A DNA stretch of 23,139 nucleotides from JALYXS01 sp051003795 (GCA_051003795.1 JBPCKZ010000247.1:1-23139); one strand, 5' to 3'; shown: positions 8,258 to 17,288, counted from the stretch's first letter. The notes: generated by a model not told the origin, from the letters alone. Numbers and translations are program-made.

Positions 8258-8426
8258 ACTTCGCCGGCTACAGCGGCGCGATGTTTCGAAGCGATGTGTC
8301 GAAGTCCCGGTACTCAAGCGGCGACGGGTTCTTAGGGTTCCCGAAGGTCAACCGGACGACCGAGAAAAGTATATACTGGCAGCCGGTTGCCGATGCCCGA
8401 AAAGGGTACGGCTTAAGGAGACAACG

Positions 8427-8964
8427 ATGCGGACAATGTGTTTATTTCCGATCTCAATGTTTCTCGCGGGACTCGCAAGCTCGATCTCGGCGCAGCCCAT
8501 CACGCTGCCTGCCGCCGCGGCGACATTTTCCAATGGCTTGGCCTGTACGGATGCCTTAGGCCGCGTTCGTACCTTTGAGGTATTGTCGGTAGGCGGGATG
8601 ATCACATCTCCCGACCAACGATTCCCTCAACAGAAGCATCCCCTTGGCCCACAGGTGGGGTGATATCCGGCTCACCAAGCTTGTGGATGCGTGCACGCCG
8701 AAATTAATCGAAGATATTTCCGAGGGCACGCATATCTCGTCTATCACGATCTCGTTCCATTATCATTCCACAAGTGAAGTCCTGCGGATCACCCTGACGG
8801 ACGTCGTGATCTCCGCGATTCAGTTTGACCGTAGTCCGGTTGCGGGGAACACGTTGCCGGAAGAGAACGTCACGTTATCTTTCGCCGGAATCCAATACTT
8901 GGATCCCGCAACCTCCGGTAGCGTAGTTTTTCACCGGTTGAAAGCTGCCACCACCACCCCATGA
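8427..8964 (+). pseudogene. Secreted Hcp-like (type VI tube protein family) gene broken by a frameshift
   Basis: A clear ribosome-binding site (AAGGAG, 8415-8420) precedes ATG 8427. The first frame gives a signal peptide (MRTMCLFPISMFLAGLASSI, cleavage after SAQ), then SNGLACTDALGRVRTFEVLS, and stops at about 8663. The second frame, one base over, continues from about 8644 with LTKLVDACTPKLIEDISEG, ISSITISFH, EVLRITLTDVVISAIQ and ENVTLSFAGIQYLDP, ending at TGA 8962-8964. This order (TKxxDxxTPxL, a TDV-ISxIQ strand, then ENVxLSF-IxY) is the pattern of Hcp proteins. Classical T6SS Hcp lacks a signal peptide, so this belongs to a secreted relative of unknown function. One extra base (or two lost) between 8640 and 8663 explains the break. 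No other T6SS genes are present. Family call is by motif reading only. Confidence 0.6.
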
Positions 8965-9016
8965 ACCTGAATTGCGGTGGAGGCCGGTCAGCCACGACAG
9001 AGCGTGGCGGCGCGAA

Positions 9017-9127
9017 TTACTTTGCAATCGCAATCAATTGTGACAGCCGGGGAACCCACGGTACAAGGTTCGTACCGAAGACCCCGTACAGGGCGGTTAC
9101 CAGAATAAGCGTAGCGTGAATTTTCAT
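9017..9127 (-). CDS. Candidate 36-residue hydrophobic small protein
   Basis: On the minus strand ATG 9127 opens a 36-codon frame ending at TAA 9017-9019. The product begins MKIHATLILVTALYGVFGTN and finishes SQLIAIAK: one positive residue near the start, then a hydrophobic stretch, so a membrane or exported peptide is possible. AGGAG lies seven bases before the ATG, and the 10-base unit holding it is perfectly duplicated (9131-9150). I do not recognise the family. It could be a chance frame in a poorly coding 430-base stretch; the good ribosome-binding site is the main support. Confidence 0.35.
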   Translation of the reverse strand: MKIHATLILVTALYGVFGTNLVPWVPRLSQLIAIAK

Positions 9128-9130
9128 GGC

Positions 9131-9150
9131 GATGCTCCTAGATGCTCCTA
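9131..9150. repeat. Perfect tandem duplication of a 10-base unit
   Basis: GATGCTCCTA occurs twice head to tail. On the minus strand each unit contains AGGAG, so the small ORF at 9017-9127 has two Shine-Dalgarno cores, 7 and 17 bases before its ATG. Confidence 0.9.
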
Positions 9151-9339
9151 ACTGTTCAGCTTACGTGTCCAGGATCCGAATAGCTACGCGAATAGTACGG
9201 GAAGTACGGGTAATACCAGTGAGTAGCCCCTGGCCACGTTGAGAACCTTGGGACTATCTCGATCCGCGAAAGTCTCCCGCTCCGTTAGATTGGCAGTGGA
9301 AGGCCGCTCATTCGCACTTTTTCAAATACGGCGGGAGTC

Positions 9340-9621
9340 TCGATCTACTGGCAGATTTTCGTCTACCTCCAGTGCCTCGATTTCCTGACCACCATGGTGG
9401 GATTTCGGCTGGGCCTGAGCGAGGCGAGCCCGTTTCTTCGCGTGTTGGCGCACGCCGGTCCGGTCAAGGCGATCCTGTTTTCGAAAGTCCTGGCGCTAGG
9501 CATCGCCGGGCTATGCGCCGCGCTCAACCGGGGGGCGATCCTCCGGCGCATCAACTACTGGTATGCCGCGCTGGTCGTCTGGAACCTGTGCGCGATCTTG
9601 CTTGCGAATGGCGCCCGATAG
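9340..9621 (+). pseudogene. DUF5658-like small membrane protein, start codon not identifiable
   Basis: The frame reads SIYWQIFVYLQCLDFLTTMVGF, then RLGLSEASPFLRVLAHAGPV, a hydrophobic helix, and INYWYAALVVWNLCAILLAN, ending at TAG 9619-9621. The 'LDFLTT-GF-LG-EASPF' pattern with three or four membrane helices resembles DUF5658 proteins of unknown function. The homologous text begins at about 9340, but between the upstream stop (TAG 9286-9288) and ATG 9394 there is no ATG, GTG or TTG in frame. Starting at ATG 9394 gives 75 residues and loses the first conserved segment. GGGAG stands five bases before an ATC (9343) where a start would be expected, so a mutated or rare start codon is possible. 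It ends 14 bases before the first TonB-dependent receptor. Confidence 0.5.
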
Positions 9622-9635
9622 TAGACTTACGTGTC

Positions 9636-12600
9636 ATGCTTCGTCTCGCCGCGCTTGTTTCGTTTATCCTGATTGTCGCTATCCGCGCGCCCGCTCAGAC
9701 GTTCCAGGCGCAAGTCACCGGCGTGGCGCGCGATTCCTCCGGCGCAATTGTGCCCGGCGTCAATGTCACTGCCCTGGAGGTGAAGAGCGGAACCAAGTTT
9801 TCCGCCGTTTCGAACGACGCGGGAGTATACCGCTTCGCGGCCCTTCCGCCTTCGGAATACAAAATTTCCGCGGCGTTGCGGGGCTTCAAAACGTTCGAAC
9901 AAGGGCCCGTCGCTTTGCAGGTGAATCAAAGCCTCGAGCTCAACATTACGCTCGAACCCGGCAACATCTCGGAACGCGTAATCGTATCCGCCACCACGCC
10001 CGCGCTCGAGACGGCGGACGCTTCGGTCGGGCAGGTGGTCACGACGCGCAGCATCCTGGCGCTCCCGCTGAACATTCGCGATCCCATTGCGCTGGTCGGT
10101 CTCACGCCGGGCGTTACCTTTGGGGCAAACTTCGGGAATGGCGGCGGCAGCGATGTCGGCCGGAACTTTTTCAAATCGGATTTCAACGTGGGCGGCGGAC
10201 GCTCGGGTTCGCAGGAGATTCTGCTCGATGGCGCGCCAAACACCACTGGCGATATCAATCGCGGCGTGATCGACCCGCCGGTCGATTCCGTGCAGGAGTT
10301 CAAAGTTCAGGCCAACAGTTACGACGCGCAGTTCGGGCGGACATCGGGCGGCGTGCTCAATATCGTTACCAAGGCCGGCGGCAACGAATATCATGGCGCC
10401 GCATACGATTTCGAGCGCCACAGCGTGCTCGATGCGAACAACTTTTTCAATAACCGCTCGGGACGCGCCACTCCCTCCTTCGCGCGCCATCAATTCGGCG
10501 GAAACGCTGGCGGAGCGATTCTCAAGAACAAGTGGTTCGCGTTCGGCGACTACGAAGGCCTACGGCAGGGCTATCCGGTTTCGACCCTATCGACCGTCCC
10601 CACGCCGCTGCAGCGCGCGGGCAACTTCTCGCAAACTTTTGGAAGCAACGGGCAACCGATTTTGATTTACGATCCCGCGACTTTGGCGGTATTGTCCGAC
10701 GGCACGCGCCAGCGGACGGTTTTCCCGGGGAATATCATCCCCGCGAATCGCTTCGATCCGGTTGCCGCGAAGGTCGTTGGTTTCTATCCGCCGCCGAATT
10801 TGCCGGGCAGCCCGATCACGGCACAGAATAATTACCTCTATACGGCGAAGTCCGTCACGAACAGCGATAAGTACGACATTCGCACCGACATGAACTTCAC
10901 CGAGAACACGCGCATGTTCGTCCGCTTCTCGCGCCAGCAGGATCGGCGCGTGGTGCCGGGCAACTTGCCGCTGCCGATCGGGGGCGGCCGCGAGACCGTG
11001 GATCACTACTCGCAGGCGATGGCCGATCTCACGAAAGTATTCTCGGGTTCGACGGTGATGGAGCTGCAAACTTCCTGGTCTCGCGCGCTGGCGACACAGC
11101 ACGGCGCTTCGCAAGGCTTCGATTTGGCGTCGCTCGGATTGCCCGCGTCTTTCATCGCCGCCGTGCCGAAGCAGTTTCCGATTTACGTGGTGGGCGACGT
11201 AGTCAGCACGGCCAACGGAAACGACTCCTTCGTGCAGTTTCAGCCGCGCAACGTGTGGACCGCGAGCGGCACCGTCAATCACCTTCGCGGCAGGCACAAT
11301 TTAAAGTTCGGCGGCGAGTACCGCATTCTCGATTTCAATGAAGGCCAGCTGAACAATGCAACTGGTAATTTTTCGATCGGCCGCACCTTCACCCAGGGGC
11401 CGAACCCCGTGGCGACCAGCAACAATTCCGGTTTCGGCTTCGCTTCCTTTCTTCTGGGAGACGCGACCAGCGGCACTATCCAGGCTGTAAGCCCGATCTC
11501 GACGCGCGGGCTGTACGGCGCCGTTTTCGTTCAAGACAATTGGCGCGCGACGGACCGCCTGACGCTTAATCTCGGCCTGCGCTGGGATCTGAGCACGGGC
11601 GACAAGGAGAAGTACAACCGCCTGGCGTATTTCGATCCCACGGCGCCGAATCCCTTGGGTCCCGCGGCCGGCCTGCCGAATCTGACCGGACTGCTTCGCT
11701 GGATCGGGAAGGATAACGGCAATCAACAAGCGTCCACGCTGCGCGATTTCGGCCCGCGGCTCGGCTTTGCGTACCAGATCGATAGCTTGACGGTGCTGCG
11801 CGGCGGCTACGGTATTTTCTATCTTCCGCGAAACGTGGTTGGAAATGGAAATGGCGCGGTGGAGGCGTTCCGCAACACCTCGATGCTGGCGAGCGTCGAT
11901 GGAGTTACCCCGGCGAATACGATTAGCAACCCATTTCCCCAAGGGCTTTTGCCCGCGATCAACGATCGCGATCCGCTCGCGAACACGGGTTCCACCATCG
12001 ACGCGCCGGAGCATGGCTACCGCTCGCCTTACGCGCAAACGTGGAGCCTCGGCATTCAGCGGGAATTGCCCGGAAAGCTCGTGGTGGACGTGCACTACTG
12101 GGGTAACAAGGGAACGCGGCTGCTCGAAACGTGGAATATCAACCAGTTGCCGAACCAGTACCTGGCGCTCGGTTCGCACCTGAACGATCTGGTGGCGAAT
12201 CCGTTTTACGGCCTGATCCAGACGGGAACGCTGACCACGAAAACCATTTCCCGCCGTCAATCGCTTTTGCCGTTTTCGCAGTACGCGGGGGATGGCGGCG
12301 TACAGCAGGTTTTCGTGCCGGCCGGCAATTCGACATATGAAGCGGGCACTGTGCAGGTGGAACGGCGGCTCTCATCCACGTTGACCTTCCTGACCTCCTA
12401 CACCCGCTCGAAAGCCATTGACGACGTACGCACGCCTCTCGATATTTACAACCGCAGGCTCGAAAAGGCGCTCTCGGCCTTTGACGCTCCGAATCAGTTT
12501 ATCTTCAGCGGCGTCTACTCGCTTCCGTTCGGACGCGAGCGCAAATATGGAAAAAATCTGAACCGTCTTGAAAATACTTTGATCGGCGGATGGGATTTGA

Positions 12601-13004
12601 GCGGCATCGTTCGCGTCCAGAGCGGGCAGCCGGTTTCGATTTCAAGACCCGCGGTGAATAACGGCCAAAGCGCCAAAGTGGATAATCCGACCATCTATCG
12701 GTGGTTCGACCCGAGCGTTTTCTCGAATGCGGCGCCATTTACATTCGGCAGCGTCGGCCCCGTGCTGCCGGATGTGCGAACGCATGGGCTTCGCAACGTG
12801 GACGCGGTTCTCGCCAAAAATTTCACTGCGAACATTTGGGAACACGCGATCGCCACTCAGTTCCGCGCCGAATTTTACAACCTGCTGAATCACCCGCAAT
12901 TTGCGAGTCCCAACGGATCGGTGACTTCGCAGACGTTCGGACAGGTAACCGCTCAGGCGAATAACCCGAGGGATATTCAGCTCGCGCTGAAAATTACTTT
13001 TTGA
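9636..13004 (+). CDS. TonB-dependent receptor, Oar-like, with carboxypeptidase-regulatory-like domain
   Basis: This outer-membrane beta-barrel imports a large substrate using TonB energy; ligand unknown. I start at ATG 9636 because a signal peptide follows at once (MLRLAALVSFILIVAIRAPA, cleavage near Gln21). The frame is open further upstream, but that text has no family character and overlaps the DUF5658-like gene. The 1122-residue protein has a carboxypeptidase-regulatory-like beta-sandwich at about 24-105 (VTGVARDSSGAIVPGVNVTA, GVYRFAALPPSEYKI), a plug at about 110-280 (LPLNIRDPIALVGLTPGV, ILLDGAPNT, EFKVQANSYDAQFGRTSGG) and a long barrel ending in a terminal aromatic (ALKITF). This architecture is common in Acidobacteriota, without a SusD partner. 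The next gene starts 7 bases after the stop, so the two probably share a transcript. No strong Shine-Dalgarno precedes the start. Confidence 0.92.
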   Translation: MLRLAALVSFILIVAIRAPAQTFQAQVTGVARDSSGAIVPGVNVTALEVKSGTKFSAVSNDAGVYRFAALPPSEYKISAALRGFKTFEQGPVALQVNQSLELNITLEPGNISERVIVSATTPALETADASVGQVVTTRSILALPLNIRDPIALVGLTPGVTFGANFGNGGGSDVGRNFFKSDFNVGGGRSGSQEILLDGAPNTTGDINRGVIDPPVDSVQEFKVQANSYDAQFGRTSGGVLNIVTKAGGNEYHGAAYDFERHSVLDANNFFNNRSGRATPSFARHQFGGNAGGAILKNKWFAFGDYEGLRQGYPVSTLSTVPTPLQRAGNFSQTFGSNGQPILIYDPATLAVLSDGTRQRTVFPGNIIPANRFDPVAAKVVGFYPPPNLPGSPITAQNNYLYTAKSVTNSDKYDIRTDMNFTENTRMFVRFSRQQDRRVVPGNLPLPIGGGRETVDHYSQAMADLTKVFSGSTVMELQTSWSRALATQHGASQGFDLASLGLPASFIAAVPKQFPIYVVGDVVSTANGNDSFVQFQPRNVWTASGTVNHLRGRHNLKFGGEYRILDFNEGQLNNATGNFSIGRTFTQGPNPVATSNNSGFGFASFLLGDATSGTIQAVSPISTRGLYGAVFVQDNWRATDRLTLNLGLRWDLSTGDKEKYNRLAYFDPTAPNPLGPAAGLPNLTGLLRWIGKDNGNQQASTLRDFGPRLGFAYQIDSLTVLRGGYGIFYLPRNVVGNGNGAVEAFRNTSMLASVDGVTPANTISNPFPQGLLPAINDRDPLANTGSTIDAPEHGYRSPYAQTWSLGIQRELPGKLVVDVHYWGNKGTRLLETWNINQLPNQYLALGSHLNDLVANPFYGLIQTGTLTTKTISRRQSLLPFSQYAGDGGVQQVFVPAGNSTYEAGTVQVERRLSSTLTFLTSYTRSKAIDDVRTPLDIYNRRLEKALSAFDAPNQFIFSGVYSLPFGRERKYGKNLNRLENTLIGGWDLSGIVRVQSGQPVSISRPAVNNGQSAKVDNPTIYRWFDPSVFSNAAPFTFGSVGPVLPDVRTHGLRNVDAVLAKNFTANIWEHAIATQFRAEFYNLLNHPQFASPNGSVTSQTFGQVTAQANNPRDIQLALKITF

Positions 13005-13011
13005 GATCAGG

Positions 13012-13518
13012 ATGAAGCTTTTCGCTCTCTTACTGCTCGCATGCTGCGCGACAAGCTTCGCCGCCGACGCGCAATCGCTCAAGGGAATCGCGGGAATTTG
13101 GGTACTGGTTGAAAATTTGAACCCGGATCTTCAGAAGGCCGGCCTGTCGAAAGAGGAATTGCGCTCGGATATCGAGGACCGGCTGCGCGAGGCGGGCATC
13201 GCCGTCGAGGAGCCGCGCGAATCGGGCGCCGGACCGTTCTTGTATATCGAGTTGACGGATATCGCGGTTCCCGCCGGTGGAAAACGCAAATCCAAGCCGA
13301 ACCTCCGGCGCGAGGGAACGGCGCTGTATGTCCGGCTGGAACTTCAGCAGTCGGTGGCGTTGAAACGGGAGCCTTCATCGTCTCTGCTTTCCGATACCTG
13401 GCATCAAAGCCTGATCGGGTACGCGGAACCGGCGCGCGCGGGCGAGGTTGCGAAAGGGTGGGTGCGGGAGTTGACGGACCGTTTTGTCAAGGCATACCGG
13501 ACGGCCAATCCACAGTAG
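13012..13518 (+). CDS. Small exported protein of unknown function following the receptor
   Basis: I do not recognise this 168-residue protein. It begins with an export signal (MKLFALLLLACCATSFA-ADA). The LLAC stretch could also be a lipoprotein box, although the hydrophobic part before Cys11 would be short. The mature part starts LKGIAGIWVLVENLNPDL, followed by KEELRSDIEDRLREAGIAV, PFLYIELTDI, a strand YVRLELQQSVAL and a C-terminal helix VRELTDRFVKAYRTAN. The pattern (strand, helix with EDRLREAGI, strands, C-terminal helix) suggests a compact periplasmic alpha/beta fold. The start ATG 13012 follows TCAGG and lies 7 bases after the receptor stop, which points to co-expression with that receptor and perhaps an accessory role. 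Function is inference from position only. Confidence 0.8.
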   Translation: MKLFALLLLACCATSFAADAQSLKGIAGIWVLVENLNPDLQKAGLSKEELRSDIEDRLREAGIAVEEPRESGAGPFLYIELTDIAVPAGGKRKSKPNLRREGTALYVRLELQQSVALKREPSSSLLSDTWHQSLIGYAEPARAGEVAKGWVRELTDRFVKAYRTANPQ

Positions 13519-13542
13519 CGCTCATTGCACAGCCGCGCCCGT

Positions 13543-13598
13543 AAGGAAGCGGTTGACATGGCGGCGGGGAAGAAATAAGCTTCAGAAACCGCTTCTTT
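13543..13598. repeat. Inverted repeat bracketing the receptor promoter
   Basis: AAGGAAGCGGTT (13543-13554) and AACCGCTTCTTT (13587-13598) are inverted copies with one mismatch in 12, including nine perfect pairs. They are separated by 32 bases. The left arm overlaps the -35 and the right arm sits around the expected transcription start, so the symmetry cannot form in the mRNA. A two-site repressor operator is the simplest reading. Confidence 0.5.
13553..13581 (+). promoter_or_regulatory. Sigma70-type promoter of the second TonB-dependent receptor
   Basis: TTGACA (13553-13558), a 17-base spacer and TAAGCT (13576-13581) precede the gene. The -35 is perfect and the -10 weak. A GGAGG ribosome-binding site follows at 13599-13603, ten bases before the start codon. 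An interrupted inverted repeat (13543-13554 and 13587-13598) brackets the promoter. Confidence 0.5.
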
Positions 13599-13613
13599 GG
13601 AGGTTTAGACTAC

Positions 13614-16600
13614 ATGAAGTCGCTTGCTCGCTTCCCGCTCTTCGCTTGCATGACGCTAGTACTTGCACCATCGTTTCTCTCAGCCCAGGAAACCAGAGGA
13701 ACTTTTTCCGGCACTGTCACCGATTCAACCGGCGCGGCCGTGGCGGGCGCGACCGTGGTCGTCACGAACGTCGACACTAATATCGCGTTTCAAACCACCA
13801 CGAACGCCACGGGTTACTACGAAGCTCCGCTCTTGCAAGCGGGTAATTACCAGATTATCGTGAACGCCAATGGCTTCAAGAAGGCCGTGCGATCGGGTTT
13901 GACGCTTGGCCTGGGGCAGCAGGAAGACGTCGATCTTTCGCTCGAGATCGGCAACGCGAGTGAATCGATCGTGGTTTCGGGAGAATCCACGGTACTCGAT
14001 ACCAGCACGACTTCCAGCGGCAAAACGCTCACGACAAAAGAGCTGATGGACCTGCCGGTACTCGCGAATAATATTATTATCCAGGCGCGAATGGTGCCGG
14101 GCGTGCAGACCTCCGGGACAACGCAATACCTGACGCACGGGCAGATCGGGGGCAGTTCCACGAGCTACTTCGCGGCCGGAAACGTCGGCGGAAACGAGTG
14201 GACCATGGACGGCCAGCCCCAGCCCGCTTCGGGGCGCAATACGTCGTTCACGCCCCACACCGATATGGTTTCGGAGTTCAAGGTGGAAACCAATAGCTTC
14301 GATTCGTCTTTCGGGCATTCGGCCGGATTGAACATCAACATGTCGTCAAAATCCGGCACGAATGAGCTGCATGGCACCACCACCTGGGAATTCTGGGATG
14401 AGCGGTTTGCCGCCGCGCCTTATTTTATCCGGCAGAAGTACTTTACGAATCTCGCCAGCGCTCGCGCGGCGGGCAACACGGCGCTGGTCAATTCGATTCT
14501 TGCCACGCCGGAATATCCGAAAGGGCATTCGAATAATTTCGCGGGAACCCTGGGCGGACCGGTGGTAATCCCCAAAATCTTCAATGGACGCAACAAGCTA
14601 TTTTGGTTTTTCGCCTATGACGGCGCGCGGGACGACATTCCGGCGCGGCCCAGCGATATCAACGACACGGTTCCCACCGGGCCTGAACGCAACGGCGACT
14701 TCTCCGATCTGCTGCCGCTCGGATCGCAGTACATCATTTACGACCCGTTGACGGTCAAAGCCGATCCGAGCAACCCGGGGCACTACATCAGAACAGCATT
14801 TCCGAACAACGTGATTCCGTCGAGCAGAATCGCCAACCCGATGTACTCTTTCTACAACTCGCGCATTCCGCTTCCAAACAACAGTCCGGCCAGCGCGACC
14901 CAGGCGCCGCTCACGAATTATCTGCCAGGCTGCCAGCCCGACAACAACCGCTACAACGCTTTCCAGAATAAGTTCGATTACAACGCGAATGAGAAGAACC
15001 GCTTTTTTTTCCGCTGGAACTGGAGTCATTACCGCGAGTTCTATGGCGACCTGACGTGTTCGGGGCTCCTGACGACCGACGATACCCGCAACAACGTTAG
15101 CGGGGTTGTCGATTGGACTTATACTCCGACGCCCACGACCGTCATCGACGTGTCGATCTTCGCCAACCAGTGGTTCCAACGAAACTACAACCTTGGCTTG
15201 ATTCAGTACAAGCCGAGCAACACCGGCCTGCCCGCGTCCCTTGACCAGTTCTGTACCGCGCACGGCGATTGCAGCCTGCCCGTTGTTACTCTGGCTGGCT
15301 ACTACTTCTACAATGGCGCCAGCTTCGGCCGCGCGTTATCTCCTTATCCGAAGGTTCGCTCACAGGGGCTGAAGACCAACATCTCGCATATTTTCGGCAG
15401 CCACACGGTGCGCGCCGGCATCGACTTCCGCGGGCAGATTCGCAACGACGCGGGCGCCAACGGCTACTCGTCGGGCAACTTCACGTTCGATAACACTTTC
15501 ACGCAGAAAACCGACGGATTGACCCCCGCGGCAAGTATCGGCTTGAGCTATGCCGCCTTCCAGCTCGGAATTCCCACTTCCGTATCGATCGATAACAATA
15601 CCAGCCTGTCGCAGAACAACCCGTATTACGGATGGTATGGCATGGATACCTGGCGCGTGACGCGGAATGTGACGGTAACGGCGGGTCTGCGCATGGAGTA
15701 CGAGACTGGCCCGCGGGAGCGATACAATCGCGCGATCGGCGGTTTCGATCCGAGCGCCCAGTTACCGATCGCGCCGGCGGTCCAGGCGACATATGCCGCC
15801 AATCCGATTCCGCAGCTTCCGGCATCCAACTTCACCGTTCAAGGCGGAGACTACTATCTAGGGTCAAACGGCAAAACGACCCGGTTGTGGAAGAACCAGC
15901 TGATGTTCCTGCCACGCTTGGCCGCGGCATGGCAGGTGACACCGAAGACGGTCGTGCGCGCGGGCTATGGCGTCTATTACGACACGTTGAATTCGCTCGT
16001 CGAAGCCGCGCCGCAAAATGGCTTCTCGTGCACGCAGACCAACACGGTCAGCAATAACTCCGGCGTGAGTTTCAATTTGGGCGATCCCTACAACGGCGTT
16101 TCCCCTTTATCGAACCCGTTCCCCAGCCTGGCCGGCGGAAATCCTCCGTGCCAGCCTTACGGCAGTTCTCTCGGATCGTCCTATCAGGTAGGTCGCGGGT
16201 TCAGCTTCATCCCGTATGACCGGGAACACCCGCGCGTGCAGAGATGGCGCGGGTCCGTGCAGCGGCAGATCGGCACCGACATGTTGATCGAGGCGACGTA
16301 TTGGGGCCAATGGGCAAGCGATCTGCCCGTGACCAAGCGGCTGGATGCGCTTCCGGCGCAGTACTTCGCGACGGGGCTTGTACGCAATAACGCGGTTGCC
16401 AGCGCGCTTACGGCCAACGTTTCGAACCCATTCAATATCGGAAATTTAGGATCGCTTCAGACTAGTAATCCGGCGTTGTATCAATACATTTCCACCCAGT
16501 CGTTCTTCAACGGCAAGACGATTCAGACGAACCAACTGCTGCGTCCTTACCCGCAGATCAATGGTTTAAATGAATTGGACGCGCCGTTCGGGCGGGATCG

Positions 16601-17288
16601 GATCAAGGCACTGCAACTTGATTTCTCGAAGCGGTTCTCGCAGGGTCTGAATCTGAACGTTTCCTGGTCGTGGCTCGCGGCTTACGACAAGTTGAATTAC
16701 AACAACGAATTCGACGCGGTTCCAACCTGGTATCCAACCAACAGCGCCCGCCCTCAGCGCGTGACGGTCACCGGATTTTACGAGCTTCCGTTCGGGAAGG
16801 GCAAGAAGTTTCTGCAGCATGGCATCGCGGGCGCGATTGCCGGTGGCTGGGAGTTCGCGTCTACCTGGGAGTATCAGTCGGGCGACTTGCTCAGCTTTCC
16901 CAATATCTACTACTACGGCGACCAGAGCCGCCTGGCGAGCGATCTGAACAACGTCAACCGGTCGCTGTCCCAATGGTTTAACACCTCGGCGGCGTTCGAG
17001 CGGACACCAGGCAACCAGCCGGCGGCGTATTCGGTTCGCGTGTTCCCGCAATACATCAACGGCGTTCGCGGCGATAAGCTTTTACAGACTAACGCGAATT
17101 TGCAGCGAAAGTTCAAGGTGACGGAGCGGATTCAAATGCAGTTCCGGGCGGACATGTTCAATGTCTTCAATCGCTCGCAGTTTGCCGATCCCGACACCAA
17201 TCCGAATAACACGACATTCGGGAGGGTAACCGCCCAGACCGGCTCGCAGAACCGATTTGTGCAAGTGCAGGGCAGAATTCAGTTCTAA
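13614..17288 (+). CDS. TonB-dependent receptor, Oar-like, second copy
   Basis: A 1224-residue outer-membrane receptor of the same architecture as the one at 9636-13004 but clearly diverged. It has a signal peptide (MKSLARFPLFACMTLVLAPS, cleavage after LSA). A carboxypeptidase-regulatory-like domain spans about 26-110 (FSGTVTDSTGAAVAGATVVV, TGYYEAPLLQAGNYQI). The plug spans about 115-270 (LTTKELMDLPVLANN, ARMVPGVQTSG, EWTMDGQPQPASG, EFKVETNSFDSSFGHSAG), and the barrel ends in VQGRIQF. The ATG at 13614 has GGAGG ten bases upstream and its own promoter. It is probably a separate transcription unit from the first receptor. The transported substrate cannot be told, and there is no adjacent sigma/anti-sigma pair, TonB or polysaccharide enzyme. 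Confidence 0.93.
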   Translation: MKSLARFPLFACMTLVLAPSFLSAQETRGTFSGTVTDSTGAAVAGATVVVTNVDTNIAFQTTTNATGYYEAPLLQAGNYQIIVNANGFKKAVRSGLTLGLGQQEDVDLSLEIGNASESIVVSGESTVLDTSTTSSGKTLTTKELMDLPVLANNIIIQARMVPGVQTSGTTQYLTHGQIGGSSTSYFAAGNVGGNEWTMDGQPQPASGRNTSFTPHTDMVSEFKVETNSFDSSFGHSAGLNINMSSKSGTNELHGTTTWEFWDERFAAAPYFIRQKYFTNLASARAAGNTALVNSILATPEYPKGHSNNFAGTLGGPVVIPKIFNGRNKLFWFFAYDGARDDIPARPSDINDTVPTGPERNGDFSDLLPLGSQYIIYDPLTVKADPSNPGHYIRTAFPNNVIPSSRIANPMYSFYNSRIPLPNNSPASATQAPLTNYLPGCQPDNNRYNAFQNKFDYNANEKNRFFFRWNWSHYREFYGDLTCSGLLTTDDTRNNVSGVVDWTYTPTPTTVIDVSIFANQWFQRNYNLGLIQYKPSNTGLPASLDQFCTAHGDCSLPVVTLAGYYFYNGASFGRALSPYPKVRSQGLKTNISHIFGSHTVRAGIDFRGQIRNDAGANGYSSGNFTFDNTFTQKTDGLTPAASIGLSYAAFQLGIPTSVSIDNNTSLSQNNPYYGWYGMDTWRVTRNVTVTAGLRMEYETGPRERYNRAIGGFDPSAQLPIAPAVQATYAANPIPQLPASNFTVQGGDYYLGSNGKTTRLWKNQLMFLPRLAAAWQVTPKTVVRAGYGVYYDTLNSLVEAAPQNGFSCTQTNTVSNNSGVSFNLGDPYNGVSPLSNPFPSLAGGNPPCQPYGSSLGSSYQVGRGFSFIPYDREHPRVQRWRGSVQRQIGTDMLIEATYWGQWASDLPVTKRLDALPAQYFATGLVRNNAVASALTANVSNPFNIGNLGSLQTSNPALYQYISTQSFFNGKTIQTNQLLRPYPQINGLNELDAPFGRDRIKALQLDFSKRFSQGLNLNVSWSWLAAYDKLNYNNEFDAVPTWYPTNSARPQRVTVTGFYELPFGKGKKFLQHGIAGAIAGGWEFASTWEYQSGDLLSFPNIYYYGDQSRLASDLNNVNRSLSQWFNTSAAFERTPGNQPAAYSVRVFPQYINGVRGDKLLQTNANLQRKFKVTERIQMQFRADMFNVFNRSQFADPDTNPNNTTFGRVTAQTGSQNRFVQVQGRIQF

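Noticed and set aside
9372..9635. A longer first receptor starting at 9372
   Set aside because: The extra residues are Arg/Pro/Gly-rich out-of-frame text of the DUF5658-like gene; a proper signal peptide begins at ATG 9636.
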